Assembly (NCBI GenBank): GCA_018056705.1
Contig: JAGPFE010000022.1
Span: 1-46,669, forward strand
Length of the DNA: 46,669 nt
Direction of reading: 5' to 3'
Origin: Candidatus Hydrogenedentota bacterium
GTDB lineage: Bacteria; Hydrogenedentota; Hydrogenedentia; Hydrogenedentales; CAITNO01
Shown here: positions 36,077 through 44,526 of the stretch, one piece after another
How positions within the stretch are numbered: the stretch's first letter is position 1
Layout: every line of letters begins with the position of its first letter
The notes under the pieces: model-generated
Told to the model about the DNA's origin: nothing
Seen by the model: only the letters and a program-made list of their open reading frames with translations
The model's database searches: none
Made by a program: the position numbers and the translations under genes

Positions 36077-37216
36077 TTATGCCTTGCCGGAGATTTCCTG
36101 CTGAACAAGTCGGCTCCGCCGTTCAAGGTGCCACTTGAGGTAGGCTTCCACGAACATGTCCAGGTCGCCGTCCAGCACCTTCGTGACGTTACCGGTCTCC
36201 ACGCCCGTCCGATGGTCCTTGATCATCTGGTAGGGATGCAGCACGTAACTGCGGATCTGGCTGCCCCATGCCACGTCCTGCTGTCCCTCGCGCTGTGCGC
36301 TGATTTCGGCCTCTTTTTTCTTCATCTCGATATCGTAGAGTTTAGCGCGCAGCATGTCCATGGCCGTTGCCCGGTTGCGATGCTGGGACCGCTCGATCTG
36401 GCAGGAAACGACAATGCCGGTCGGCAGGTGGGTCAGTCTGACCGCGGAACTGGTCTTGTTCACCTTCTGTCCGCCCGCGCCGCTCGACCGGAAAACATCC
36501 ATCTTGATGTCTTCTTCGCGGATATCCACCTGGATGTCCTTGTCCACCTCCGCCAGGACTTCGATGGCAGAGAAAGAGGTATGTCGCCGGGCGGAAGCGT
36601 CGAACGGCGAAATGCGCACCAGGCGATGCACGCCGTCTTCACTTTTCAGCATGCCGTACGCGTACGGCCCGGAAACCCGCAGGGCGGCACTTTTCAGTCC
36701 CGCTTCCTCGCCGGGCTGGTAATCCAGGACTTCCACGTCAAAGCCCTTCATTTCACAATACCGGGTGATCATCCGGTAGAGCATTTCAGCCCAGTCACAG
36801 GACTCGGTACCCCCGGCACCGGGATGAAAACTGACCAGCGCCGTTTTACTGTCCCGGGGATCCTGGAACAGGCTGTTTAACTCCAGCTGGTGGAGCTTGC
36901 CCTCGATGTTTTCGATCATCGACAGCAGTTCCGGGCCCAGTGATTCGTCTTCCGCTTCCCGCCCCATCTCCAACAGGGTCAGGGCGTCTTCCAGTTCGCG
37001 GGACAATTCATCGGGCGCGTCCACCACCGAGCGCAGGGCCTTGAGTTTCTGGACGGTCCGCTGGGCGGTTTCCTGGTCGTCCCAGAATCCGGGCGCGGCC
37101 ATGGCCGCCTCCACCGTCATGATTTCGTGCCGCACCCCGTCGACGTTGAGACACGCGCGTAATTCTTCCAGCCGCTTTGAAAAAGATTCCAGTTTTTCAA
37201 GTTCAGTTTCGTACAT
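36077..37216 (-). CDS. prfB: Peptide chain release factor 2, no programmed frameshift
   Basis: This 379-residue RF2 recognises UGA/UAA through SPF (203-205) and triggers peptide release with GGQ (248-250). The N-terminal helical domain is complete from ATG 37216 in one frame. At the site where many bacteria carry the in-frame UGA and frameshift (after an LRxxL motif), the sequence here reads CGC GCG TGT CTC AAC, without a stop. Autoregulation by frameshifting is therefore absent. It lies 36 bases after cdsA and 17 before lysS; the prfB-lysS pairing is common. Confidence 0.96.
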   Translation of the reverse strand: MYETELEKLESFSKRLEELRACLNVDGVRHEIMTVEAAMAAPGFWDDQETAQRTVQKLKALRSVVDAPDELSRELEDALTLLEMGREAEDESLGPELLSMIENIEGKLHQLELNSLFQDPRDSKTALVSFHPGAGGTESCDWAEMLYRMITRYCEMKGFDVEVLDYQPGEEAGLKSAALRVSGPYAYGMLKSEDGVHRLVRISPFDASARRHTSFSAIEVLAEVDKDIQVDIREEDIKMDVFRSSGAGGQKVNKTSSAVRLTHLPTGIVVSCQIERSQHRNRATAMDMLRAKLYDIEMKKKEAEISAQREGQQDVAWGSQIRSYVLHPYQMIKDHRTGVETGNVTKVLDGDLDMFVEAYLKWHLERRSRLVQQEISGKA

Positions 37217-37252
37217 ACGGATCCGAGCCTCTCTCTGGAGCGTTCAAAACCT

Positions 37253-38140
37253 TCAGCAGGGCGACAGAAACGCCGGCAACGCCAGGCAGGCGTAATAGAA
37301 GACCGGGGCGGCAAAGAGAATACCGTCGCACCGGTCCAGCACGCCTCCATGGCCGGGAAACAGGGTGCCGGAATCTTTCATGTCCGCCGCCCGTTTCAGC
37401 ATGGACTCGAACAGATCCCCCCACTGGCTGATCACCGAAAGAAACACGGCCAGGACCATCCACGTTCCATACCGGATTTCCGGAAAAACCGCGTCCCAGC
37501 CAAACCATCGCACCAGCCAAGCGAGCACCAGGCTGGAGAAAGCCGCGCCCGCGATGCCGCCCACCGCGCCTTCCCATGTTTTCTTCGGGCTCAGCACCGG
37601 AGCCAGCCGGTGCTGGCCCCACCTCCGTCCGATGAAATAGGCCGCCGTGTCCGACCACGCTACCACGACCAGCAGAAACGTGATCAGTCCCGGGCCGCAT
37701 GGTTCCGTGTTATGCAGGATAACCAGGTAAGCGAACAGGCCCCCCGTGTACACCACGCCCAGAAAATCAAGCCCCAGCGCGATGATATCGCGGTTGCCCG
37801 CGGTCATACGCGCTGCTGTCAGCACCAGGAACGCGAGGGCCAGCGCGCCCACTTGCGGCAGGTCGCCACCCCGTGCCGCGCCCCACCGCAGGGCTACCCC
37901 GTTCCACAGGACTACGCCCCCCGAAAGCAGGGGCACCAGCCATCCACCAGCCGTGGCGTGGAGTCGCCGGGAAAGGGCCGCGAATTCCCGTCCCGCCTGC
38001 CAAGCCAGCAGGACGGCCACCATCAGCAAGGCCGTGTCAAGCCAGTGTACCCAGATGAGGAGGATCAGCAAGGGAACGGCTAGCGCCGCCGTCACCAGGC
38101 GGGTCAACGTGTCACCGCCGCTCGCTGTTCCCCCGCTCAC
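37253..38140 (-). CDS. cdsA: Phosphatidate cytidylyltransferase
   Basis: This 295-residue integral membrane enzyme makes CDP-diacylglycerol from phosphatidate and CTP. About eight membrane helices and the CdsA signature (SMLKRAADMKDSG, then FPGHGGVLDRCDG) are visible near the C terminus, preceded by SPKKTWEG. The open frame extends to 38263 inside uppS, but GGAGG six bases before GTG 38140, overlapping the uppS stop as GTGA, fixes the start. Confidence 0.95.
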   Translation of the reverse strand: MSGGTASGGDTLTRLVTAALAVPLLILLIWVHWLDTALLMVAVLLAWQAGREFAALSRRLHATAGGWLVPLLSGGVVLWNGVALRWGAARGGDLPQVGALALAFLVLTAARMTAGNRDIIALGLDFLGVVYTGGLFAYLVILHNTEPCGPGLITFLLVVVAWSDTAAYFIGRRWGQHRLAPVLSPKKTWEGAVGGIAGAAFSSLVLAWLVRWFGWDAVFPEIRYGTWMVLAVFLSVISQWGDLFESMLKRAADMKDSGTLFPGHGGVLDRCDGILFAAPVFYYACLALPAFLSPC

Positions 38141-38871
38141 GGCCGGCCTCCGAATCGACGTCGCCGCGACTGAAACTCCCGGATGGCCTGTCGCAGCCAG
38201 TCCCCGTTGAAATCCGGCCAGAGTACGGGCAGAAAAACCAGTTCGGCGTAGGAAATCTGCCACAGCATAAAGTTACTGATCCGCTGTTCGCCGCTGGTCC
38301 GGATCAGCAGGTCCACTTCCGGATGTTCCGGCACGTAGAGTTCCCGGGCAAACCGTTCTTCGGTGATTTCTTCGGGACGTATCGCCCGGGCGGCGCACAG
38401 GGACGCCAGTCGCCGCGCGGCGCGGACAATCTCCGCGCGTCCCCCGTAACTCAATCCCACGCAGACGTCCATGGCGGTGTTTCGAGCGGTCCGCTCGATA
38501 CAGACCTGAAGGTCTTGTCGGGCCTGTTCCGGCAGGCGATCCACCTCGCCCATGATCCGCACCCGGATCCCATGTCGGGCAATTTCGTCCAGTTCCCGCC
38601 GGATATATTCGCTCATCAGCCGGAACAGGGTGTTCACCTCGAATCGGGATCGTCGCCAGTTTTCCGTGGAGAAGGCATACAGGCTGAGGGTTTTCAGGCC
38701 AAGTTCCCTGGCGGCTTTCAGGGTTTCCCGAACCGCCCCCGCCCCCGCTTCGTGCCCCTTCGTTTTACGTAATCCGCGCCGTTCCGCCCATCGCCCGTTG
38801 CCATCCATGATGATCGCCACGTGGCGCGGCAGGTTGCGAGGGTCTATGACCGCGTTATCACGCTCTGACAT
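38137..38871 (-). CDS. uppS: Undecaprenyl diphosphate synthase (cis-prenyltransferase)
   Basis: This 244-residue enzyme builds the C55 carrier for peptidoglycan and envelope glycans. It shows the IMDGNGRWA pyrophosphate-binding motif with its catalytic Asp, SLYAFSTENWRR, and the closing RTSGEQRISNFMLWQ block. An in-frame GTG at 38883 would add four residues; ATG 38871 is preferred. Its order after frr and before cdsA follows the common bacterial cluster, but dxr, often found between, is missing. Confidence 0.96.
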   Translation of the reverse strand: MSERDNAVIDPRNLPRHVAIIMDGNGRWAERRGLRKTKGHEAGAGAVRETLKAARELGLKTLSLYAFSTENWRRSRFEVNTLFRLMSEYIRRELDEIARHGIRVRIMGEVDRLPEQARQDLQVCIERTARNTAMDVCVGLSYGGRAEIVRAARRLASLCAARAIRPEEITEERFARELYVPEHPEVDLLIRTSGEQRISNFMLWQISYAELVFLPVLWPDFNGDWLRQAIREFQSRRRRFGGRP

Positions 38872-38938
38872 GCTTATTCTCACCGGCGGCGCGGATCCGG
38901 TCCCACGACCACCACGGGTACATACCGCGCGACGAACG

Positions 38939-39493
38939 TTACACTTCCATGATATCCGCTTCTTTGGTCTTCAGCAGCCCGTCGATGATTTCGATATGCT
39001 TGTCCGTCAGTTTCTGGACTTCATCGGTCAGCCGATGGGCGTCGTCTTCGGGAATCTCGCCGCTTTTCTGCAGCGCCTTGAGGGTGTCCACGGCATGCCG
39101 CCGGACGTTGCGCACGGCCACCCGGGCTTCCTCCGCCAGTTTCGCGGCCAGTTTAACCAGTTCCCGGCGCCGCTCTTCGGTCAGCGGCGGAATAGGAATC
39201 CGGATCAACCGCCCATCGTTGGACGGGTTGATGCCAAGCGGAGAGGCCCGAAGCGCTTTTTCGACCGTGCCGATCAGGCTCTTGTCCCACAAGTCGATCA
39301 CCAGCATATGGGGGTCCGGCGCGGTCACATTGCCCAACTGGTTAATCTTCATCTTCGACCCGTACGCTTCCACCTCGACGATATCGAGCATGCCGGGATT
39401 CGCGCGACCAGTCCGGATGTTCGTGAATTCGCCCCGCAACGCCTCGATGCTTTTGTCCATCTTTCCCCGTGCTTCTTCGATGACCTTGTGCAT
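38939..39493 (-). CDS. frr: Ribosome recycling factor
   Basis: This 184-residue tRNA-shaped protein splits post-termination ribosomes together with EF-G. The length is standard and the hallmark segments are present: LRGEFTNIRTGRANP, then NDGRLIRIPIPPLTEERR and the C-terminal DEVQKLTDKHIEIIDGLLK. GGAG is 9 bases before the ATG, and pyrH ends 3 bases upstream. Confidence 0.97.
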   Translation of the reverse strand: MHKVIEEARGKMDKSIEALRGEFTNIRTGRANPGMLDIVEVEAYGSKMKINQLGNVTAPDPHMLVIDLWDKSLIGTVEKALRASPLGINPSNDGRLIRIPIPPLTEERRRELVKLAAKLAEEARVAVRNVRRHAVDTLKALQKSGEIPEDDAHRLTDEVQKLTDKHIEIIDGLLKTKEADIMEV

Positions 39494-39496
39494 GGC

Positions 39497-40216
39497 TCAG
39501 TCTCCCGTTACCATGGTCCCAATGGGTTCACCGCGCAGGACACGCAGTATATTTCCGGGGGTCGAAAGGTCGAATACCCTCACTGGAAGCCGGTTTTCCC
39601 GGCACAACGATATGGCCGTGGCATCCATTACCCGGAGGTTTCGGGCCAGGGCCTCGGTATAACCGATCTGGCTGAACCGCCGGGCGTCGGGGTCCTTTTC
39701 GGGATCACGGTCGTACACTCCATCGACCCGGGTAGCTTTCAGCAGGATCCGCGCCCCGATTTCACTGGCCCGCAACGCGGCCGCCGTGTCGGTGGTAAAA
39801 AACGGATTCCCGGTCCCCGCGGCGAAAATCACGATCCGGCCTTTTTCCAGGTGACGGACCGCCCGTCGCCGGATGTACCGTTCAGCGACGGGCGGCATTT
39901 CAATCGCGCTCATGACCCGGGTGGGCACACCACGCTGTTCGATGGCGGCCTGAAACGCCAGGGCGTTGATCACCGTGGCCAGCATGCCCATGTAATCGCC
40001 GGTGGGACGGTCAAGTCCCGTCTGGGCGCCTTCCACGCCGCGGAAAATGTTGCCTCCACCGACCACCACGCCCAGGCTGACCCCTTCGTGAACGCATTCC
40101 ACCAGTTCATCGGCGAGACGCCCCACCACCTGGAAATCAATCCCCCCGGGCTGGCTACCCTGGAGGGATTCGCCGCTCAGTTTGAGCAACGCGCGGGTGT
40201 AGGCCAGGCCAGACAC
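39497..40216 (-). CDS. pyrH: UMP kinase
   Basis: This 239-residue amino-acid-kinase-fold enzyme phosphorylates UMP to UDP. Visible are [20 protein letters not shown], the [10 protein letters not shown] loop and [16 protein letters not shown]. It uses a GTG start three bases after the tsf stop, which suggests translational coupling. It belongs to the rpsB-tsf-pyrH-frr core order. Confidence 0.97.
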   Translation of the reverse strand: MSGLAYTRALLKLSGESLQGSQPGGIDFQVVGRLADELVECVHEGVSLGVVVGGGNIFRGVEGAQTGLDRPTGDYMGMLATVINALAFQAAIEQRGVPTRVMSAIEMPPVAERYIRRRAVRHLEKGRIVIFAAGTGNPFFTTDTAAALRASEIGARILLKATRVDGVYDRDPEKDPDARRFSQIGYTEALARNLRVMDATAISLCRENRLPVRVFDLSTPGNILRVLRGEPIGTMVTGD

Positions 40217-40219
40217 GGC

Positions 40220-40882
40220 TCACTGGTCCGCGTACTTGGCCATTTCGGCCGCCACTTCTTCCGCCAGGTTGGAGGCTTTCTTCTCGATGCCTTCACCCAG
40301 GGCATAGCGGGTAAACCGGCGAATCTCGATCTTCTCCCCGCATTTTGCTACCAGCTCCGCCAGCAGGTCCTTGATGGTAAGCGCCTCGTCGCGCACGAAC
40401 GGCTGTTCCATCAGGCAGACTTCCGCGTACCATTTCGCCATTTTGCCTTCGGCAATCTTGCGGCATACCGCCTCGGGTTTTCCGGTTTCCATCGCCTGTT
40501 TCACGTAAATATCGAGTTCCGCCTCGTATTCCGCCTGGGGCACATCCTCTTTTCGGATCCAGCGGGGGTTGCTGGCACAGATCTGCAGGCAGATATCGTT
40601 CACGAATTTTTTGAAATCGTCACTACGGGCCACGAAATCGGTTTCACAGTTGACTTCGACCAGCACGCCGATCTTTCCGCCCATGTGAATGTAAGAGGCC
40701 ACGGTGCCTTCCGCGGCCACCTTGTCGGCCCGCTTGGCGGCTTTCGCGATCCCCCGTTCACGCAGGTATTTCACCGCCGCTTCGAAATCGCCGTTGCATT
40801 CCTGCAGGGCGCGCTTGCAATCCATGATGCCCGCGCCGGTGGCGTTGTTCAACTCCTTGACTTGTGCCGCGCTGATGTTCAT
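40220..40882 (-). CDS. tsf: Elongation factor Ts, short form
   Basis: This 220-residue protein recycles EF-Tu by GDP release. The N-terminal UBA-like domain (VKELNNATGAGIMDCKRALQE) and the core (HMGGKIGVLVEVNCETDFVAR, with the TDFV motif inserting at EF-Tu) are intact. At 220 residues it is shorter than E. coli EF-Ts (283) and closer to the Thermus-type short form. AAGGGAAG precedes the ATG. A hairpin pair lies between rpsB and tsf. Confidence 0.97.
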   Translation of the reverse strand: MNISAAQVKELNNATGAGIMDCKRALQECNGDFEAAVKYLRERGIAKAAKRADKVAAEGTVASYIHMGGKIGVLVEVNCETDFVARSDDFKKFVNDICLQICASNPRWIRKEDVPQAEYEAELDIYVKQAMETGKPEAVCRKIAEGKMAKWYAEVCLMEQPFVRDEALTIKDLLAELVAKCGEKIEIRRFTRYALGEGIEKKASNLAEEVAAEMAKYADQ

Positions 40883-40931
40883 GCTGTTCTTCCCTTATGG
40901 TTACGATCCACGTTGATCACACTGAAAACAC

Positions 40932-40988
40932 AAAACCGGGGTCAGACATGACAGCCCCGGATTCCGGCCGGAAGGCCGAAATCCGGGG
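40932..40988 (-). terminator. rpsB-tsf intergenic hairpins, possible attenuator
   Basis: On the minus strand the first possible hairpin uses CCCCGGATT (40988-40980) with AATCCGGGG (40963-40955) plus inner GGCCG-type pairs and a four-base loop. The second uses CCGGGG (40960-40955) with CCCCGG (40941-40936), followed by TTTTGTGTTTT, a terminator-like tail. Both need bases 40955-40960, so only one can form at a time. A partial terminator here would set the S2 to EF-Ts ratio. Confidence 0.6.
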
Positions 40989-40998
40989 ACCGGATCAG

Positions 40999-41847
40999 TC
41001 AGTTCTGTTCTTCGCCGGAATCGGCGGAAACGGGATCCGCCTCGTACTGGCTCTCGTACGCCTCGTCCACGTCCACGGCGGCTTCCTTTGCCTCTTCCGT
41101 GTCCGCGTCGGCTTCACCATTCATCATGTCGGCGAATTCCGCCGTCACGCCCATCTTTTCCGCGCGCATCCGACCCTCAATGGCCGCGTCCGCGATGATG
41201 GAACAGTACAGCGACACGGCCCGGATCGCGTCGTCGTTCCCCGGAACCGGCACATCCACCACTTCCGGGTCACAATTGGTGTCCACGATACCGATGCAGG
41301 GAATATTCAGGCGGGCGGCCTCGCGCACGGCAATGGCCTCGCGCTTGACGTCGATCACGAAAAGCACGGATGGCAAGGAACCCATTTTCTGAATACCGAG
41401 CAGGTTTTTTTCCAGTTTCACCCGTTCCTTGGAGAGCATTACCAGTTCTTTCTTGGTGTACCGCTTCTCCGCTTCTTCGTCGGTTTCGAGGGACTGGAGA
41501 TAATTCAGCCGGCTGATGCTCTGCCGCACGGTTTTGAAGTTGGTCAGGGTGCCTCCCAGCCACCGGTTGTTCACGTAAAACATGCCACACCGCTGGGCCT
41601 CGCGCATCACGGCCTCCTGGGCCTGCCGCTTCGTACCGACAAACAGGACGTGACCGCCCTCGGCCACCCGGTCCCGGACCAGCGCGTAGGCCACATACAA
41701 CTGCTTGAGGGTATGCTGCAGGTTGATGATGTAAATGCCGTTGCGCTGACCGTAAATGTACCGCGCCATCTTGGGGTGCCACCGCCGGGTCTGATGACCG
41801 AAATGCACCCCCGCTTCCAGCAACTGCCGCATCGTGACAATAGCCAT
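40999..41847 (-). CDS. rpsB: 30S ribosomal protein S2
   Basis: This 282-residue protein begins MAIVTMRQLLEAGVHFGHQ, the universal S2 start; FVGTKRQAQEAV and VNNRWLGGTLTNF follow. The last ~45 residues form a strongly acidic tail (DADTEEAKEAAVDVDEAY) not present in E. coli S2 (241 residues). AAGGAGG eight bases upstream selects ATG 41847; the frame extending to 42201 is spurious. It is the first gene of the minus-strand operon. Confidence 0.97.
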   Translation of the reverse strand: MAIVTMRQLLEAGVHFGHQTRRWHPKMARYIYGQRNGIYIINLQHTLKQLYVAYALVRDRVAEGGHVLFVGTKRQAQEAVMREAQRCGMFYVNNRWLGGTLTNFKTVRQSISRLNYLQSLETDEEAEKRYTKKELVMLSKERVKLEKNLLGIQKMGSLPSVLFVIDVKREAIAVREAARLNIPCIGIVDTNCDPEVVDVPVPGNDDAIRAVSLYCSIIADAAIEGRMRAEKMGVTAEFADMMNGEADADTEEAKEAAVDVDEAYESQYEADPVSADSGEEQN

Positions 41848-41963
41848 GGAGTTCCTCCTTCCGGGTTGTTCCCTGGGACAGCACACCGCCTCCATCACGC
41901 GACGGAGGACCCGGGTGTCGCCTGGCGACAACAGGCGCGTCCCTGTGACGTTAAGTAGCCGGT

Positions 41964-41993
41964 AGTGTATCATTTCCGCGATCCTTTCCGCAA
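41964..41993 (-). promoter_or_regulatory. Candidate rpsB operon promoter and leader
   Basis: On the minus strand TTGCGG (41993-41988), 18 bases, TACACT (41969-41964). Transcription from about 41957 gives a ~110-base leader to rpsB. The leader holds the hairpins TGTCG/CGACA (41916-41930) and CCTCC/GGAGG (41889-41893 with 41904-41908), as expected if S2 represses its own mRNA. The promoter begins only about 29 bases from the start of the divergent glycosidase gene. Confidence 0.5.
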
Positions 41994-42021
41994 CCCGCGT
42001 CGTCGCGCCGGAGTATCCACC

Positions 42022-44292
42022 ATGGCTAATCCGTTCTGCCGCCTCACCTGCCTGGCCTGCCTGGTCCTCCTGCTGGCGCCTGCCCCTGGCGCGCGCGGTG
42101 AAACCGTTACCGAAATCACGCCGCCGGATCGGTTCACCACAATTGAGACACCTCCGGATCCCGACACCGGGGCCATGCTGAGCAGGTATCTCTACTATCA
42201 CTTCACCCGGCGCATCCCCATGGGATTGTGTCTATTCAACCGGGAATACCTCACCGTGGCCGACTGCTGGCTGGGCTATCCCTCCCCACCGGGGGCTTCC
42301 GCGCCCATCCAGGAACTGCATCGACAGCAACTTGAAGCCGTCCGCCTGGACCCGGAAGGCTACGTGGCTTCCCACCAGCATTTTTCGCACGCCCACGACT
42401 GGGGTTGGCCGTTCCCGCTCTGGACCCAGGCCGGAGATCCGCCCGATCCCTCCCGCTACCGGAAGATGACCGGCTGGCATTTTCAACCGCTGGACCAGGT
42501 CCCCGGCTGGGTAGGCGACGCCCTGCGCAATCAACACCTCGAGCAATGGTGCGCCCCCGCGGTGGAGAAGTGGCAAATGGACAACGGCGTGTCGGAAGGC
42601 ATTGTCAACAACGCGTGGCGGGTGCGTTGCGTCCAGCCGCCTCTCACGCTCACGTGGCCCGAGGGCGCGTCCGTCATCGCGGAAGAATCCCCTTTTTTCC
42701 AGTTGCGCTGGCGCGTGGCGGACACGCCGCCGGACGCGTGGCCCCGAAACCCCGGCTGGATCGCGTGGAAACGGGCCGAAGACACCGACTGGTCAGACCA
42801 GTGCCGGATGCGATTCTACGCCGATGAAACCCCGCTTTCCACGGCGTTCCGGCATGCTATCCTGCCGCTGTACCGCCACCCGGAATGGCGGGGCCCCATC
42901 ACGGCCATGCGCATCGTCTTCAACAGTCTGAACCCGGAACAGGTCGTGGAGATCGATGCATTCTTCTCCCACTACGATACCCGCCACGGCAGTAACAACC
43001 CCCTGTTTATTTTCGCCTGCGCGCATTACTACAACTGGACCGGGGACGCGGCCTTTCTCCGGCGGCAACTTCCCCGGATGCGGGAAGCGCTGCGATACCA
43101 GGACACCGTCATGGGCGGCCTGCGCTTCGGCTTCATCCGCAACCCGTGGCCCGGACACGACGGGCGTCCAGGGTGGATCGCCCGAGAGGACGGTTCCAGG
43201 GAAATCCATAGCAACCATGGTATCGGCAACAATTACTGGGACCTGCTACCCTTCGGTGGGGATGACTTTTACGCGACCGCCCAGTACTACGCGTCGCTGA
43301 TGACCATGGCCGACATGGAAGCCCTCGCGAGAGAGCACCCGGAACTGGATCTTCCCCTTGGTGCCGACGCCCGGGACCCCGAGACCCTCCGCGCCCACGC
43401 GCGACGGGTCCGGGATATCGCCAACGAAAAATTCTGGAACCCCGAGACCGGCCGGTTTGTCGCGTGCGTGGATCTGGACGGCGTTCCCCACGATTTCGGT
43501 TTCGTGTTTCTGAACCTGGAGGCCATCTGGTACGGCATAGCCAGTCCGGAACACGCCCGGGCCATCATGGCCTGGCTCAACGGAGACCGGATTGTCGAAG
43601 GGGATACCTCCACGGGCCCGGACATCTACCACTGGCGCATGGCACCCCGGGCAACCACACTCCGGAATGTTTCCTGGTATGGCCAGGGATGGACCCATCC
43701 CGAGCACATTCCCTGGGGAGGCCAGGTGCAGGACGGCGGAACGGTGCTTGGGTTCTCCTTTTATGATCTATACGCGCGCGTCCACGTGCTTGGACCCGAT
43801 AACGCATGGAATCGCCTGCGGGAAATCCTGGCCTGGCAACGGGAGGTCGACCAGGCCGGCGGTTACCGTGCCTACTACGCCGACGGAACGCGGGGCACCA
43901 CCCTGCAGGGCGGCGGAACCGCCGGCGGCATTGGAATAGATCATGAATTTCTGGAATCCAGCATGCTCCCCGCGGCCATACCGTATGGGTTCATGGGAAT
44001 AACGCCAAGGCCCGACCGCCTGGTCGTTGACCCGAAACTGCCGGCGGCGTGTCCGGTACTCACGTTGCGGAACGTGGGCTACCGGGGCGGCCTGCTTGAC
44101 ATCACGGCGAACGAACAGGAACGGACGCTGACCATTTTCGTGAAAACCGCGCCCGTTGAACCCTGGACGCTGGAGCCTCCGGGATACTTGTCCGTCGATG
44201 GCAACGCTTCCCCCCGTGAAAGCGGGGTATACCAACTATCCGGAACCGGCACATGGATCTTTCGCCGCGACGCCGCCACCCCCTCCTCTTGA
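42022..44292 (+). CDS. Secreted six-hairpin-type glycoside hydrolase
   Basis: A 756-residue protein with a Sec signal (1-26, ending GARG). The region 330-640 has the alternating helices and aromatic/acidic motifs of an (alpha/alpha)6 barrel: NHGIGNNYWDLLPFGGDDFY, ANEKFWNPETGRFVA and a Trp-rich stretch WYGQGWTHPEHIPWGGQVQDGG. A C-terminal beta domain follows. I cannot place it in a named GH family; GH78, GH63, GH15 and related clans share this fold. It probably acts on extracellular glycan. GGAG sits 9 bases before ATG 42022; an upstream frame from 41965 overlaps the rpsB promoter and is rejected. Confidence 0.75.
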   Translation: MANPFCRLTCLACLVLLLAPAPGARGETVTEITPPDRFTTIETPPDPDTGAMLSRYLYYHFTRRIPMGLCLFNREYLTVADCWLGYPSPPGASAPIQELHRQQLEAVRLDPEGYVASHQHFSHAHDWGWPFPLWTQAGDPPDPSRYRKMTGWHFQPLDQVPGWVGDALRNQHLEQWCAPAVEKWQMDNGVSEGIVNNAWRVRCVQPPLTLTWPEGASVIAEESPFFQLRWRVADTPPDAWPRNPGWIAWKRAEDTDWSDQCRMRFYADETPLSTAFRHAILPLYRHPEWRGPITAMRIVFNSLNPEQVVEIDAFFSHYDTRHGSNNPLFIFACAHYYNWTGDAAFLRRQLPRMREALRYQDTVMGGLRFGFIRNPWPGHDGRPGWIAREDGSREIHSNHGIGNNYWDLLPFGGDDFYATAQYYASLMTMADMEALAREHPELDLPLGADARDPETLRAHARRVRDIANEKFWNPETGRFVACVDLDGVPHDFGFVFLNLEAIWYGIASPEHARAIMAWLNGDRIVEGDTSTGPDIYHWRMAPRATTLRNVSWYGQGWTHPEHIPWGGQVQDGGTVLGFSFYDLYARVHVLGPDNAWNRLREILAWQREVDQAGGYRAYYADGTRGTTLQGGGTAGGIGIDHEFLESSMLPAAIPYGFMGITPRPDRLVVDPKLPAACPVLTLRNVGYRGGLLDITANEQERTLTIFVKTAPVEPWTLEPPGYLSVDGNASPRESGVYQLSGTGTWIFRRDAATPSS

Positions 44293-44310
44293 GGAAATCT
44301 TGACGGACAA

Positions 44311-44514
44311 TCAGTACCGGTCGGGATTCTCACACGGGGACCCGTCCCCCCGGCAACAGAGCATGTTGCCCTGCTCATCCCGATGGGGTCCCTTGCAACC
44401 CATTTTCCGATCGCCCAGCCGGCGCCTCGCCAGCAGGTGCACCCCGCCCCACACGCCGAACACCACGATCAGCACCACGCCAGCCACGACCAGGTTGAGC
44501 AGAATGACTGCCAT
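44311..44514 (-). CDS. Small membrane protein with Cys-rich tail
   Basis: A 67-residue protein with one membrane helix (about 4-28), a basic stop-transfer segment (RRRLGDRK), and a tail with Cys40, Cys53, Cys54 and Cys61 (C-X12-CC-X6-C). The positive-inside rule puts the tail in the cytosol. The cysteines could bind metal or an Fe-S cluster, but I recognise no family. It begins 12 bases after the stop of the short-chain dehydrogenase gene with no strong ribosome site, so translation may be coupled. It is convergent with the glycosidase. Confidence 0.6.
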   Translation of the reverse strand: MAVILLNLVVAGVVLIVVFGVWGGVHLLARRRLGDRKMGCKGPHRDEQGNMLCCRGDGSPCENPDRY

Positions 44515-44526
44515 GACAGGTCCAGC

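Noticed and set aside
38552..40951. A 799-codon open frame on the plus strand across uppS, frr, pyrH and tsf
   Set aside because: It is entirely antisense to four well-recognised genes, has no family resemblance and is rich in His, Arg, Phe and Gly. GC-rich codon usage keeps the opposite strand open.
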